Shown piece after piece: positions 51,118-58,924 of a DNA stretch of 64,000 nucleotides (position 1 is its first letter; the number at the start of each line of letters is the position of its first letter). The position numbers and the translations under genes were made by a program. Under the pieces are notes generated by a model. The model did not search any database. It was given only the letters and a program-made list of their open reading frames with translations, and was not told the origin of the DNA. Source of the stretch: Sphingopyxis sp. PAMC25046 (lineage in GTDB: Bacteria > Pseudomonadota > Alphaproteobacteria > Sphingomonadales > Sphingomonadaceae); contig NZ_CP039250.1 in assembly GCF_004795895.1 (NCBI RefSeq), positions 1,116,001 to 1,180,000 on the forward strand, in the 5' to 3' direction.

Positions 51118-51180
51118 TCGGTGTGAGCCGGGCAGTGATTTCGCCCAAGCTCGACGTCCCATTTTTGTCGGAGATCTCCC

Positions 51181-52374
51181 ATGAACAGTCTTGCACCCGT
51201 CGTCGACCGCCCAGTCGGCGGCGCCTATCGCGTCGATATCTCCCGCGGCCGCAATATCGGCCGTGTCTCGTCCGAATGGTTCTCGCGTCCCGACGACGAG
51301 CGCTTCCTCTCGCTCACCGATCTCCATGAGGTCGTTCGTGCCCGCGCCGACCGCGCAACCACGCGCGTCGTCGACAGCAAGGCGATCCGTGTCGAGGCGC
51401 GGAGCGATAGCCCCGAACGTCTCTCGCTAATTGTCCCCGACGAAGAGCGGCCCGTTGCGCCGACGAACTGGGCGTTCGGACAGCTTTGCAGCCTCGTCGG
51501 CGCGCCCGCATCCTATCTTCGCGAGCTTCCGGCCGCGCTCGCCGGCATCAATCTTCAGCATGGCCTCGTCGCGCACCGCGGTGAGCAGGTGAAACTGCTG
51601 CAGACCGACGACGGGCGGACCGAACTTCGCGCCGCGACCGGTCCCGAATATGGCCGTATCTGGGATTACGAGCTCGTGGAAGCGGTGATGAAGATCGCTG
51701 GCGACGGCGTCGGGCAGACGCGGTGGAAGGTCCCCGGCGTGCTCGACTGGTCGAACATGCACTATAACCCCTATGTCGACGTCACGCGCGACACGACAAC
51801 GCTCTACGCCTCCGACCGCGACGTCTTCATTTTCCTTGTCGACGACACACACCCGATCGAGGCGGGAAAGCTTCCCAATGGCGACCCCGACCTCTATTTT
51901 CGCGGCTTCTACTGCTGGAACTCCGAGGTCGGCGCGAAAACGCTCGGCATGGCGACCTTCTATCTCCGCGCCGTTTGCATGAACCGGAACCTCTGGGGCG
52001 TCGAGAATTTCGAGGAGGTGAAGATCCGCCACTCGAAATTCGCGGCGAACCGCTTCGCTCATGAAGCGGCGCCCGCGCTCGAGCACTTCGCAGACTCCTC
52101 GCCGATGCCATTCCTGAGCGGCATCAAGACCGCGCGCGAGCGCATCGTCGCCCGCAAGGACGAGGACCGCGAGACGTTCATGCGCAAACGCGGTTTCTCG
52201 AAGGCCGAGACCGCGAAGATCGTCGCGACGGTGCTCGCTGAGGAGGGCCGCCCGCCGGAGACGATCTATGATTTCGTGCAGGGCATCACGGCCTTCGCGC
52301 GGACCAGGACCAACCAAGACAGCCGGCTCGAGGTCGAAGGCAAGGCCCGCAAGCTTCTCGAATCCGCCCACTGA
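51181..52374 (+). CDS. DUF932 domain protein, plasmid type
   Basis: The 397-residue protein has the DUF932 core with VDTH-like and GFYCWNSEVGAKTLGMATFYLRAVCMNRNLWG segments, the latter being the most conserved block of the family, followed by a charged helical C-terminus. DUF932 proteins are widespread on phages, plasmids and ICEs and often annotated LGT_TIGR03299; their biochemical role is unknown. The ATG follows GGAGATCTCCC. A perfect hairpin closes the transcript at 52380. Confidence 0.88.
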   Translation: MNSLAPVVDRPVGGAYRVDISRGRNIGRVSSEWFSRPDDERFLSLTDLHEVVRARADRATTRVVDSKAIRVEARSDSPERLSLIVPDEERPVAPTNWAFGQLCSLVGAPASYLRELPAALAGINLQHGLVAHRGEQVKLLQTDDGRTELRAATGPEYGRIWDYELVEAVMKIAGDGVGQTRWKVPGVLDWSNMHYNPYVDVTRDTTTLYASDRDVFIFLVDDTHPIEAGKLPNGDPDLYFRGFYCWNSEVGAKTLGMATFYLRAVCMNRNLWGVENFEEVKIRHSKFAANRFAHEAAPALEHFADSSPMPFLSGIKTARERIVARKDEDRETFMRKRGFSKAETAKIVATVLAEEGRPPETIYDFVQGITAFARTRTNQDSRLEVEGKARKLLESAH

Positions 52375-52379
52375 CACGC

Positions 52380-52411
52380 GAAGCCGCCGGTTCCCCCGAT
52401 CCGGCGGCTTC
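52380..52411 (+). terminator. Terminator after the DUF932 gene
   Basis: GAAGCCGCCGG (52380-52390) and CCGGCGGCTTC (52401-52411) form a perfect eleven-pair stem with a ten-base loop. The following CTTTCCC is a weak T-tract, so termination may be partial, allowing some read-through to 52432. Confidence 0.65.
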
Positions 52412-52431
52412 CTTTCCCATGGAGACCCGCG

Positions 52432-52821
52432 ATGACCGATGCGCGCTACCGTCTGCTCGATACGATACAGGACCTCATGTCCAACTATCTTCTCGACGCA
52501 TGCCCCGACAATGTGACGTGGGAAGATTTCGACCCTGACATCGACGGACTGCGTTCGAGCGTCGCGGGTCTCATCGACAAGCATAGCCGGGGTGTGGTCT
52601 CAACCGCCGTCGTCGCTACCTACCTGGTCGAAGTCGAGTTCTTCAGCGGCGACGATTGTTTTACGACCGTCGTCTATACCATCGACGCTTCGACACCCGA
52701 CGGGGCGGAGCATCACGCGCTGTCGATGTCATTGGACAGCGTTTACAACGACCCGCGCATTCCGGACCTGTCGCGCGCTGCGACCGCGAGGCCGATGGAC
52801 GATCCGAACAAACCGATATGA
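52432..52821 (+). CDS. Hypothetical island protein, 129 residues
   Basis: I recognise no family. It is an acidic soluble protein (begins MTDARYRLLDTIQDLMSN) with two Cys, an alternating strand pattern in the middle (VVSTAVVATYLVEVEFFSGD) and no signal or membrane segment. The ATG follows CATGGAGACCCGCG. It lies right after the DUF932 terminator and may be read by leak-through. Confidence 0.6.
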   Translation: MTDARYRLLDTIQDLMSNYLLDACPDNVTWEDFDPDIDGLRSSVAGLIDKHSRGVVSTAVVATYLVEVEFFSGDDCFTTVVYTIDASTPDGAEHHALSMSLDSVYNDPRIPDLSRAATARPMDDPNKPI

Positions 52822-53035
52822 TCGTCGATCGGACCCCGTGATGGCGCGAACGGCGCTGCCGCTGGCTACCGAGTGCGACGGAATCGACCCGGGGTTTCCT
52901 TTCCGTCGCCGTCATCGACGCGCGCCGACAGGCCTCATCCTTCGTGAAGGTCATCACTTTGCGAGATCGATGCCGGCCGCCCGGCATGTCCCTTCTTGCC
53001 TTGGCAGCATGACCATTGCCGAAAAGGTCCCGACG

Positions 53036-53272
53036 ATGTTGAATCCATTCCAGCAAATTTGCACCCTCGCCTACAGTGAAGGCGACTTTGCTCACATCGA
53101 AAGCATCGAGGAGGCCCACGATGTGGGCGATAGGCTCTTTGCGTTTCTTATGGCCGAGTTCGCATCGAGCGAGGGCTGTGATTGCCGCGAAGAAGCGCTG
53201 CGCCGCCTGGAAATGGCCGCGGCAGATATTCGCCGCGTTATCGACGCGGTCGATCAAATGATTGTCATTTGA
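53036..53272 (+). CDS. Hypothetical small island protein, 78 residues
   Basis: From the ATG at 53036 the protein begins MLNPFQQICTLAYSEGDFAH and is rich in helices with a Cys pair (EGCDCREEALRRLEMA). An upstream ATG at 53009 would add nine residues. It has no recognised domain. A weak AAAGG ribosome site is seen. The frame upstream of 53009 is open but its composition differs, so it is not taken as coding. Confidence 0.5.
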   Translation: MLNPFQQICTLAYSEGDFAHIESIEEAHDVGDRLFAFLMAEFASSEGCDCREEALRRLEMAAADIRRVIDAVDQMIVI

Positions 53273-53348
53273 TCGATCCGGGCTGCCCAGGCATCGTAGG
53301 TCGCCGATTGCCGGCACAGGCTCACATCAAGCTGAACAGGATTATCTC

Positions 53349-54050
53349 ATGTCTGACGCTAGCATTCGCGCATTCGCGCAACTGCTCGCCCGTGCCCGCG
53401 CGGCGATCGAGACGCCGGCCGACCTCGATGATGCGGCCCGGACCGCGGTAATCGAGGATATCGCCGCGTTCGAGGACTGCCTTGCGCGAGGAGCGATTCC
53501 GTGGGGCTTCGACATCCACATCGGCTCAATCGATCATAAGAATGGCACCAACCATTATGCCGCGCTCGCTCGGGAAGCGTTGATGGCAGAGGTCGCCCAA
53601 TATTGCCGAGAGTGGTGGTCCGATATCGAAGATAGGCGCGACCCGGCGACGCTCGACGACGAAAAGATCGCGGACATTTATTTCGGAGATCATCCGAGCG
53701 AGCATTTCACAACCGACCGCGTCCATATCGATCCGCCACGCGCCGACATGCAGACATCCAGCCTCGAAACCGGGCACTATTGCGTACTCACCACGGCGCA
53801 TCTGTCGACTGCGACCGCAAGCTCATTGGATGAATGGTGCGCGGCGGCAACCTCGGACCGGCCGATCAATGTTGCGAGCACCGTTTACGGATGGTTTGTT
53901 CCGGCGCGCGAACTGGATGAACTAACGCAGGCCAAGCTGCCGGCCGACCTCCTTGCTGCGATGAAGTTCGCTCGCGCGCAAGGCTTCGACCACATCCTGT
54001 TCGACTGCGACGCAGGCAGCGTCGAGGCATTGCCGAAGCATGGCTGGTGA
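53349..54050 (+). CDS. Hypothetical island protein, DUF5983-like C-terminus
   Basis: The 233-residue protein has a helical N-terminus, a middle acidic region, and a C-terminal segment (about 155-233) beginning VLTTAHLSTATASSLDEW and continuing VYGWFVPARELDELTQAK. This pattern resembles DUF5983, a plasmid-associated domain. The ATG at 53349 has only a modest ribosome site, and the 29-residue upstream extension shows no support. Confidence 0.6.
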   Translation: MSDASIRAFAQLLARARAAIETPADLDDAARTAVIEDIAAFEDCLARGAIPWGFDIHIGSIDHKNGTNHYAALAREALMAEVAQYCREWWSDIEDRRDPATLDDEKIADIYFGDHPSEHFTTDRVHIDPPRADMQTSSLETGHYCVLTTAHLSTATASSLDEWCAAATSDRPINVASTVYGWFVPARELDELTQAKLPADLLAAMKFARAQGFDHILFDCDAGSVEALPKHGW

Positions 54051-54082
54051 AGCCGGTCTTTGGTATCCTGCGCTAGTTATCT

Positions 54083-54274
54083 TCAGGCATGCGCCCGCGC
54101 ATCGAGTGTTTCCAGCCGATCGGCGGCAAGCTCCACGACATTGGCCTGGATCACATGGCCGCGATTGCGCAGGATTTCGCCGAGATCCCTGACCATAGCG
54201 ATCAGATCGCCGGTCGCGAGCGGGCCATCGAGAGTGCGCAACAAATGGCGTTCTTGCTCGTCCAGTTCTCGCAT
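54083..54274 (-). CDS. Small antisense-strand hypothetical protein
   Basis: The 63-residue product (MRELDEQERHLLRTLDGPLA...) is a soluble helical protein. The ATG at 54274 follows CGGAGA at good spacing; a second ATG at 54280 is too close to it. It sits alone on the minus strand between plus-strand genes. A plus-strand reading frame overlaps it, but has poorer composition. No family is recognised. Confidence 0.45.
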   Translation of the reverse strand: MRELDEQERHLLRTLDGPLATGDLIAMVRDLGEILRNRGHVIQANVVELAADRLETLDARAHA

Positions 54275-54505
54275 CGTCATTCTCCGCGGGACGCTTTTTT
54301 GGGCATGCCCGCAATCTAGCACATTCGGGCGACTGCCGGATGCTCAAATTCTCCTCTCGGCGATGATAGGCAGCGCCAACGCACGCACCGCGTGATGCCA
54401 GGCACAAGCGGCGACCGCTTGCTGGCCGCCCGCTCACCATCGATCGACGGATCTACAACGCCGTGAATGCGGGCGCCTGGGGTGCCCGCGATAGCCCCGC
54501 CAAGT
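54275..54505. other. Intergenic stretch without a supported gene
   Basis: The sequence before leader copy 5 contains no reading frame with a ribosome site. It must hold the promoter for the 54568 gene and probably that of the small minus-strand gene. Confidence 0.35.
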
Positions 54506-54534
54506 GGGAGGAGAGCGGGAAGGGCAGGGGCGGG
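54506..54534 (+). repeat. G-rich leader element, copy 5
   Basis: GGGAGGAGAGCGGGAAGGG followed by CAGGGGCGGG lies 33 bases before the ATG at 54568. The G runs are interrupted by single pyrimidines compared with copies 2-4. Confidence 0.45.
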
Positions 54535-54567
54535 CGCAAAAGACGTCCGAACGAAGGAGCCTATCCC

Positions 54568-55212
54568 ATGACCTACGATATCGCATTCCGCTACCAGCAG
54601 GCACTCGATCCTTCGGCACTCTCGACGCTGCCGGCCTGTCTCCACGCGCTGATCGCGGCGATCAAGGATTGTCGATATGCCGGCAATCCCGACGACGCCG
54701 ATCCAGCGGTGTTGTTGCTCGCGCGGCATCTCGGTGCCGTCGCGGGCGCAACGGGCGGCGCCGACACCGCGCTTAAGCGTGCCTGCATGGATCACATTGC
54801 CGACATGCGCGGCAATTCCGCACTCGTGGCGCTGGCGCATAGAGGCGTCAGCTACGATGAGCAGGCAAAGAAGCTCTTCCATGGCGACGGTCGCAAGGCT
54901 CTGAAGCGGCTTGCCGAGGCGCTTCGCTTGGAGGACGGCAGCTATGACCTTCGCTCGAACAAGGGCGGCATCGCGGTTAGCGGCGAGATCATCCTCCATG
55001 GCGAGGAAATCTATGTCCAGCTCGGGCTTGGCATCGGATCCGGCCGCGAGGTGATGTTCCGCCGTGTCGCCGGGCGGAAGGATTATTGCGGCGACCGCAA
55101 CTACTGGGCCGCGGTCGGCGAACTGCTCGAGCCTGACCGCCTAGCCGCGCGCATCCGCCGTGAACTGCACCTCGCCGAACCCGGAACGCCGCCGATGCAG
55201 CTGGTCGCCTGA
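54568..55212 (+). CDS. Hypothetical island protein, 214 residues
   Basis: This soluble protein begins MTYDIAFRYQQALDPSALST. It has a helical N-terminal half with an LARHLGAVAGATGGAD segment, then a strand-rich half (IAVSGEIILHGEEIYVQLGL, then REVMFRRVAGRKDYCGDRNY). It has no recognised family. The ATG follows GAAGGAG. Twelve bases separate it from the next gene, with which it is probably cotranscribed. Confidence 0.65.
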   Translation: MTYDIAFRYQQALDPSALSTLPACLHALIAAIKDCRYAGNPDDADPAVLLLARHLGAVAGATGGADTALKRACMDHIADMRGNSALVALAHRGVSYDEQAKKLFHGDGRKALKRLAEALRLEDGSYDLRSNKGGIAVSGEIILHGEEIYVQLGLGIGSGREVMFRRVAGRKDYCGDRNYWAAVGELLEPDRLAARIRRELHLAEPGTPPMQLVA

Positions 55213-55223
55213 GGGGAACTCCC

Positions 55224-55685
55224 ATGGAAATTGTCATCTCGCGTTGCCGTCTCGCGGGGGCGCTGCCCCATTATATCTATCGCGCCCTGGTTCCTGCCGA
55301 GGGGATTGCGGCGGAGCGCTGCGCGATTGCTGGCACCGTTGCTGCGCCCGGGATCGCCGGTCGTATTGCCTGCATTCGGATCGCTCCGTTCATTGCGCCC
55401 GAGCGCTACCTCGCGACGCACCCTGTGGAGCGGACCGCGCTTGCCTCGCGCGTCGGGGCAGTCGGACGCCGGATCGAGTGGCTGATCATCGGCGCCTTCT
55501 TCCCCGAGATGACCCCACAATCATTACCTATCGTCTTTGAACTCGACCGTGCCCCCGGCGACGCATGCGTCTGGGCCGATGTCGACGATTTGACCGGCGT
55601 CTTCGATCGCGTCGAACGCGAGTTCGCAAGCCTCACAGCCATCGACCTCGGGCTGCGTCAAGGCGACGGCCTCCGGGCTGCTTGA
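55224..55685 (+). CDS. Hypothetical island protein, 153 residues
   Basis: The protein begins MEIVISRCRLAGALPHYIYR and is moderately hydrophobic without a clear transmembrane segment. No motif is recognised. The ATG follows GAGGGGAACTCCC at good spacing. It follows the 214-residue protein by 11 bases. Confidence 0.6.
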   Translation: MEIVISRCRLAGALPHYIYRALVPAEGIAAERCAIAGTVAAPGIAGRIACIRIAPFIAPERYLATHPVERTALASRVGAVGRRIEWLIIGAFFPEMTPQSLPIVFELDRAPGDACVWADVDDLTGVFDRVEREFASLTAIDLGLRQGDGLRAA

Positions 55686-55760
55686 TCTCCGTCGTCGACG
55701 GCCCGTCCAAAGCGCCTGCCCTCGGCATAATTACCTCACCACCAGTAGAAAGATCCTGCG

Positions 55761-56237
55761 ATGACGGTCATCGGACATAATCAAATCCGGAAAGTCGAGA
55801 ACTTCGACCGATATGAGATTCTAGCGCACCCGCTTCCCCATCGAGAAGACCGCGTTTTCTATCCGGTGGAGCCCGATGGCTTTGGGGCGGTGACCTATGC
55901 TTCGCACGACGTCATGATCGCGAGGCCGACCGGCGTCGGGAGCAAGGGCCGGCTCGCCATATTGATGCACCATGGCGGCGGCCGCTACGTCCTCGAATTC
56001 TACGAAAGCACCCTGCCGATCGCCTCGTCGCTGCTCGCGCTTCCGGAACGTGAACAATATGCGCTCGCCTATACGATCTTTGCGCAAGCGGACGAATGCT
56101 CCGCCGGATCGCGCGCCGCGGAGGCGAAACGATGGGCAGAGGCCTATGTCGACGGCCGCATCCGGAAGCGGCGACGCGGGCGCGCGCGGCATATATATGT
56201 CGAAACCGTGGCCGAGAAGGCACTTCGCGTCGCCTGA
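55761..56237 (+). CDS. Hypothetical island protein, 158 residues
   Basis: The protein begins MTVIGHNQIRKVENFDRYEI and ends in a strongly basic helix (about 133-145, RIRKRRRGRAR), which suggests nucleic-acid contact. No family is recognised. The ribosome site AGAAAGATCC is weak. It lies 75 bases after the preceding gene. Confidence 0.6.
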   Translation: MTVIGHNQIRKVENFDRYEILAHPLPHREDRVFYPVEPDGFGAVTYASHDVMIARPTGVGSKGRLAILMHHGGGRYVLEFYESTLPIASSLLALPEREQYALAYTIFAQADECSAGSRAAEAKRWAEAYVDGRIRKRRRGRARHIYVETVAEKALRVA

Positions 56238-56285
56238 ATCTTAAGCTGCCCACGCCCAAACGCTCGCCACCAATCGTCACCGCTC

Positions 56286-56307
56286 GGGAGGAAAGGGAGC
56301 ATGGGCG
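56286..56307 (+). repeat. G-rich leader element, copy 6
   Basis: GGGAGGAAAGGGAGCATGGG lies 40 bases before the GHKL ATPase ATG. It is the most degenerate of the six copies. Confidence 0.45.
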
Positions 56308-56347
56308 TGCGGCGGCGATGAGGCTGCCGCGTAACCGGAGTATTCCC

Positions 56348-58033
56348 ATGACGCTTCCCGCTCAAATCCGCCCGTCCGTCGGCGAGCAACTCATCACCAA
56401 GGTGTCGCGCCTGTTCAACGGGACGATCACCGACGTTCTCAACGAACTCTTCCAGAATGCCCGCCGTGCGGGTGCGCAGCGTATCGACGTCGACCTCGGC
56501 GAGCATGAAGGCAAGCCGGCCCTCTTCATTGCCGACGACGGCGTTGGCATCGACGATCCCGCCGCGTTCGTGACCCTTGGCCGCTCCGGCTGGAGCGACC
56601 AGATCGCACGGCGGGAAGACCCCGCCGGAATGGGTGTGTTCAGCCTCGCCGGCAAGCGCGTGACCGTGCGATCCTTCTCGAGAGCCGCCGATGTCGGATG
56701 GACGGTCACCATCCCCGAAGACGGCTGGCAGGGAGAACAGCCGCTGACCGTCGAAACCTCCGAGATCCGAAGGGGAACGCAGCTGGTCATTGCCATGTCC
56801 GCCGAATGGCTGCCCAATCTCCAGTCGCAGATCGAAGCTACGGCGAAGCATTTTCCGCTGCCAGTCCGTTTTCAGGGCGCGGCCTTGCCACGCGAGGATT
56901 TCCTCAAGGACGCCTGCCGGATCGAAGAGTGGCGTGGCTGCCGGATCGGAATCTTCAGCGATTCCTATGACATCCCGAGCGACCCACGCCTCAATTTTCA
57001 TGGCGTCAAGGTTCCCTGCCGGATGCCCGCCATCGGGGAAATCGAAGCACGGCGGAAATGGACGGTTCGGGTCGATATCGTCGACGCGCCCTCGCTCCAG
57101 CTCGTTTTACCCGCGCGCAAGGAGATGGTCGAGAATGCCGCACTCGCCGATCTGCGGGTTGAAGTGCAGGCAGCCATTTACCGGGCCATTGCGCTCAACG
57201 GCGAACACCGCCTGTCGTTCAAGGACTGGCAGCGCGCCACCGAGCTCGGCGTTGGCCTTCCCGAAGCCAGTCCGTGGCTCTGTGCATGGCGCCCGCGAAC
57301 AGCAGATGGCAATGCATATGTCGAGGACGAGCGCGTCGAAGTTGCCTCGATGATCCTGATCCCCAGGCACGAGGCCGATGTCGAACAATGCGCGGCGAAG
57401 GTGTTGACCGAGGAGAAGCTCGGCTTCCGACCTGTCTTCGCTGAAGACAAGTTCTCCGGCTATCGACGGTATGACGAGCTTCCGCGCGTCCCGGGCCTTT
57501 CCTTTACGATCGAAAGGCAGGGCGAACTGTTCCACTATGCGGACGATGACGTTGTTTTCGACCATGTTGAATCGGGCGGGGTGACTGCGATTACCCTCAA
57601 TATCCCGATCGTTCGCTGCGCCGAGTTCGACGAACCCGTCGCGATCCTGAGCCTTCCCGTCGATATGCTCGTCTGCGCGAACGCAAGCAGCCATGTCGAT
57701 GAAGCGCATATTTTTGTCCAGGAGGGGGCAATCGTCACGCCGCAGGCGCTCGCGCAGCTGATCGAGGATGCGGTCTTCGCTTACGACGAGGATTGCGACA
57801 GCGACAGCTGGGGCAGGCAGCATGACGATTTCATCCGCGATGCGCGCCACTTCGCCAACAAGCTCCTCCTGGGAAAGGAAGAGGCTCTTCTCGAACAGAT
57901 CCGATCGGCTTTCCGCGACGATGTCCAATGGCTGATCCCCGAGGGATTGACCCTCACCCTGGAGGCCGATGTCGGCAAGGCTCAAATCGCTCTGGCTGCC
58001 ACGGATCCAGAAGCAGGACCCACCGCTGCATAG
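56348..58033 (+). CDS. GHKL-fold ATPase (Hsp90/MutL-like N-domain)
   Basis: The 561-residue protein has the Bergerat ATP-binding fold: N-box ITDVLNELFQNARRAGAQRI (E33, N37), G1 box ADDGVGIDD (D64) and G2 box DPAGMGVFSLAG. The rest has no assigned domain, although a strand-rich middle region and an acidic helical C-terminus are seen. Histidine kinase phospho-acceptor and MutL metal sites are absent. Standalone GHKL ATPases in plasmids and defence islands often act with unknown partners. The ATG follows CGGAGTATTCCC. Confidence 0.75.
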   Translation: MTLPAQIRPSVGEQLITKVSRLFNGTITDVLNELFQNARRAGAQRIDVDLGEHEGKPALFIADDGVGIDDPAAFVTLGRSGWSDQIARREDPAGMGVFSLAGKRVTVRSFSRAADVGWTVTIPEDGWQGEQPLTVETSEIRRGTQLVIAMSAEWLPNLQSQIEATAKHFPLPVRFQGAALPREDFLKDACRIEEWRGCRIGIFSDSYDIPSDPRLNFHGVKVPCRMPAIGEIEARRKWTVRVDIVDAPSLQLVLPARKEMVENAALADLRVEVQAAIYRAIALNGEHRLSFKDWQRATELGVGLPEASPWLCAWRPRTADGNAYVEDERVEVASMILIPRHEADVEQCAAKVLTEEKLGFRPVFAEDKFSGYRRYDELPRVPGLSFTIERQGELFHYADDDVVFDHVESGGVTAITLNIPIVRCAEFDEPVAILSLPVDMLVCANASSHVDEAHIFVQEGAIVTPQALAQLIEDAVFAYDEDCDSDSWGRQHDDFIRDARHFANKLLLGKEEALLEQIRSAFRDDVQWLIPEGLTLTLEADVGKAQIALAATDPEAGPTAA

Positions 58034-58103
58034 CCGGCAGACCATGCTAGGCTGGCGGTTTTGCGTCCGCCTCCGCCCTTACCCCTACCTGCCGGAGTGA
58101 TCC

Positions 58104-58292
58104 ATGATCGCCCTGTCACCCCTGCGGGCGCGGCTCGCCTCGTTCGACCACGCTTATGCCGTTGCGATTCAACTCCGCGGCACGACCGGTCGTGGTCAGT
58201 TCATCCTGTGGACCGGCAATCCGATCCAGCCATTTCGTGTTTCTCCGACTTTGCCGCCGCTCGGTGAGCAACTGCTGGTCTGGGTAGCCTGA
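58104..58292 (+). CDS. Small hypothetical island protein, 62 residues
   Basis: The protein begins MIALSPLRARLASFDHAYAV and has a strand-like middle (AVAIQLRGTTGRGQFILWTG). The ATG follows CCGGAGTGATCC, a good ribosome site. It lies 70 bases after the GHKL gene. No family is recognised; composition supports coding. Confidence 0.55.
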   Translation: MIALSPLRARLASFDHAYAVAIQLRGTTGRGQFILWTGNPIQPFRVSPTLPPLGEQLLVWVA

Positions 58293-58519
58293 AGCGGCCA
58301 TTTCCTGATCATACATCTGGCGGAGGTACCACCTATTTCAGGTCAGCGACGTTACGGGAGGCATGTCGCTCCGTCAAATTCCTAAGCCAAGCGTCCAGAC
58401 GTCGAGCTTCGAAGGAATTTGGTCGGGAATGCGCCTCATCTCGGCCGTTGCGATGGACACCGAAGATGGCCTGAAAGCAGACGCGGAACCTCCCGGGGAT
58501 GCCTATGCGTTCGCACCCA
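58293..58519. other. Gap before the ubiquitin-like operon 3' end
   Basis: A plus-strand frame at 58363 has a ribosome site too close to its ATG and runs into the DUF6527-like gene on the other strand. I see no supported gene and no clear terminator. Confidence 0.35.
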
Positions 58520-58924
58520 TCAGCGGCGACCGAAGAACCCGACGATCAATTCGATCCACCCGTTGATCTTTTGCCACCAAGACATGCTCTGGTAGGCTTT
58601 GAGATCTTTTCGGCGGACTGCGTCGATCTCTGCCGGCGAGAAGAGCCGAGCCCAGCGAATTCGACCGTTGGTGAGGATGTAGTGAGATTTGCACTCCAAG
58701 TTCCAGTTTCCCACCGATGGAAACAGGGAAGGTCGCTCGTCGGTACCGGTCAACTCCCACTCGATTTCGTTGAGCGGGGTTATCACGCGATGGCCGCATC
58801 CACACGCGCAGAGGTGGTGCGCGCGTGTGCGCTGCGGGTTGACGTACAGAACTCCCGCCTCGAGATTCTGTGGGATCGGCCCGCACGCGACCGTGAAGGC
58901 CTCGCGACGCTCAGCTTGATTCAC
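58520..58924 (-). CDS. DUF6527-like Cys/His-rich protein of a ubiquitin-like operon
   Basis: From the GTG at 58924 (overlapping the upstream E1-like gene by 14 bases) the protein has 134 residues. It carries a cluster CACGCGHR (C39, C41, C43), the block RPSLFPSVGNWNLECKSHYI with C78 and H81, and a C-terminal Trp-rich helix near 115-130 that may touch membrane. The layout matches the DUF6527 family found with multiubiquitin and ThiF genes. The Cys/His set could bind zinc; whether it is a ligase, a protease or a deconjugase is not known to me. The open frame upstream of 58924 is a shadow of the E1 gene. Confidence 0.7.
   Translation of the reverse strand: MNQAERREAFTVACGPIPQNLEAGVLYVNPQRTRAHHLCACGCGHRVITPLNEIEWELTGTDERPSLFPSVGNWNLECKSHYILTNGRIRWARLFSPAEIDAVRRKDLKAYQSMSWWQKINGWIELIVGFFGRR

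Noticed and set aside
50918..51126. Possible small gene before DUF932
   Set aside because: It has no ribosome site, runs through leader copy 4 and would need frame changes to look protein-like; kept as a possible remnant only.
58363..58566. A 67-codon plus-strand frame between the 62-residue gene and the DUF6527-like gene
   Set aside because: GGGAGG is only one base from the ATG, composition is not protein-like, and it overlaps the better-supported minus gene.
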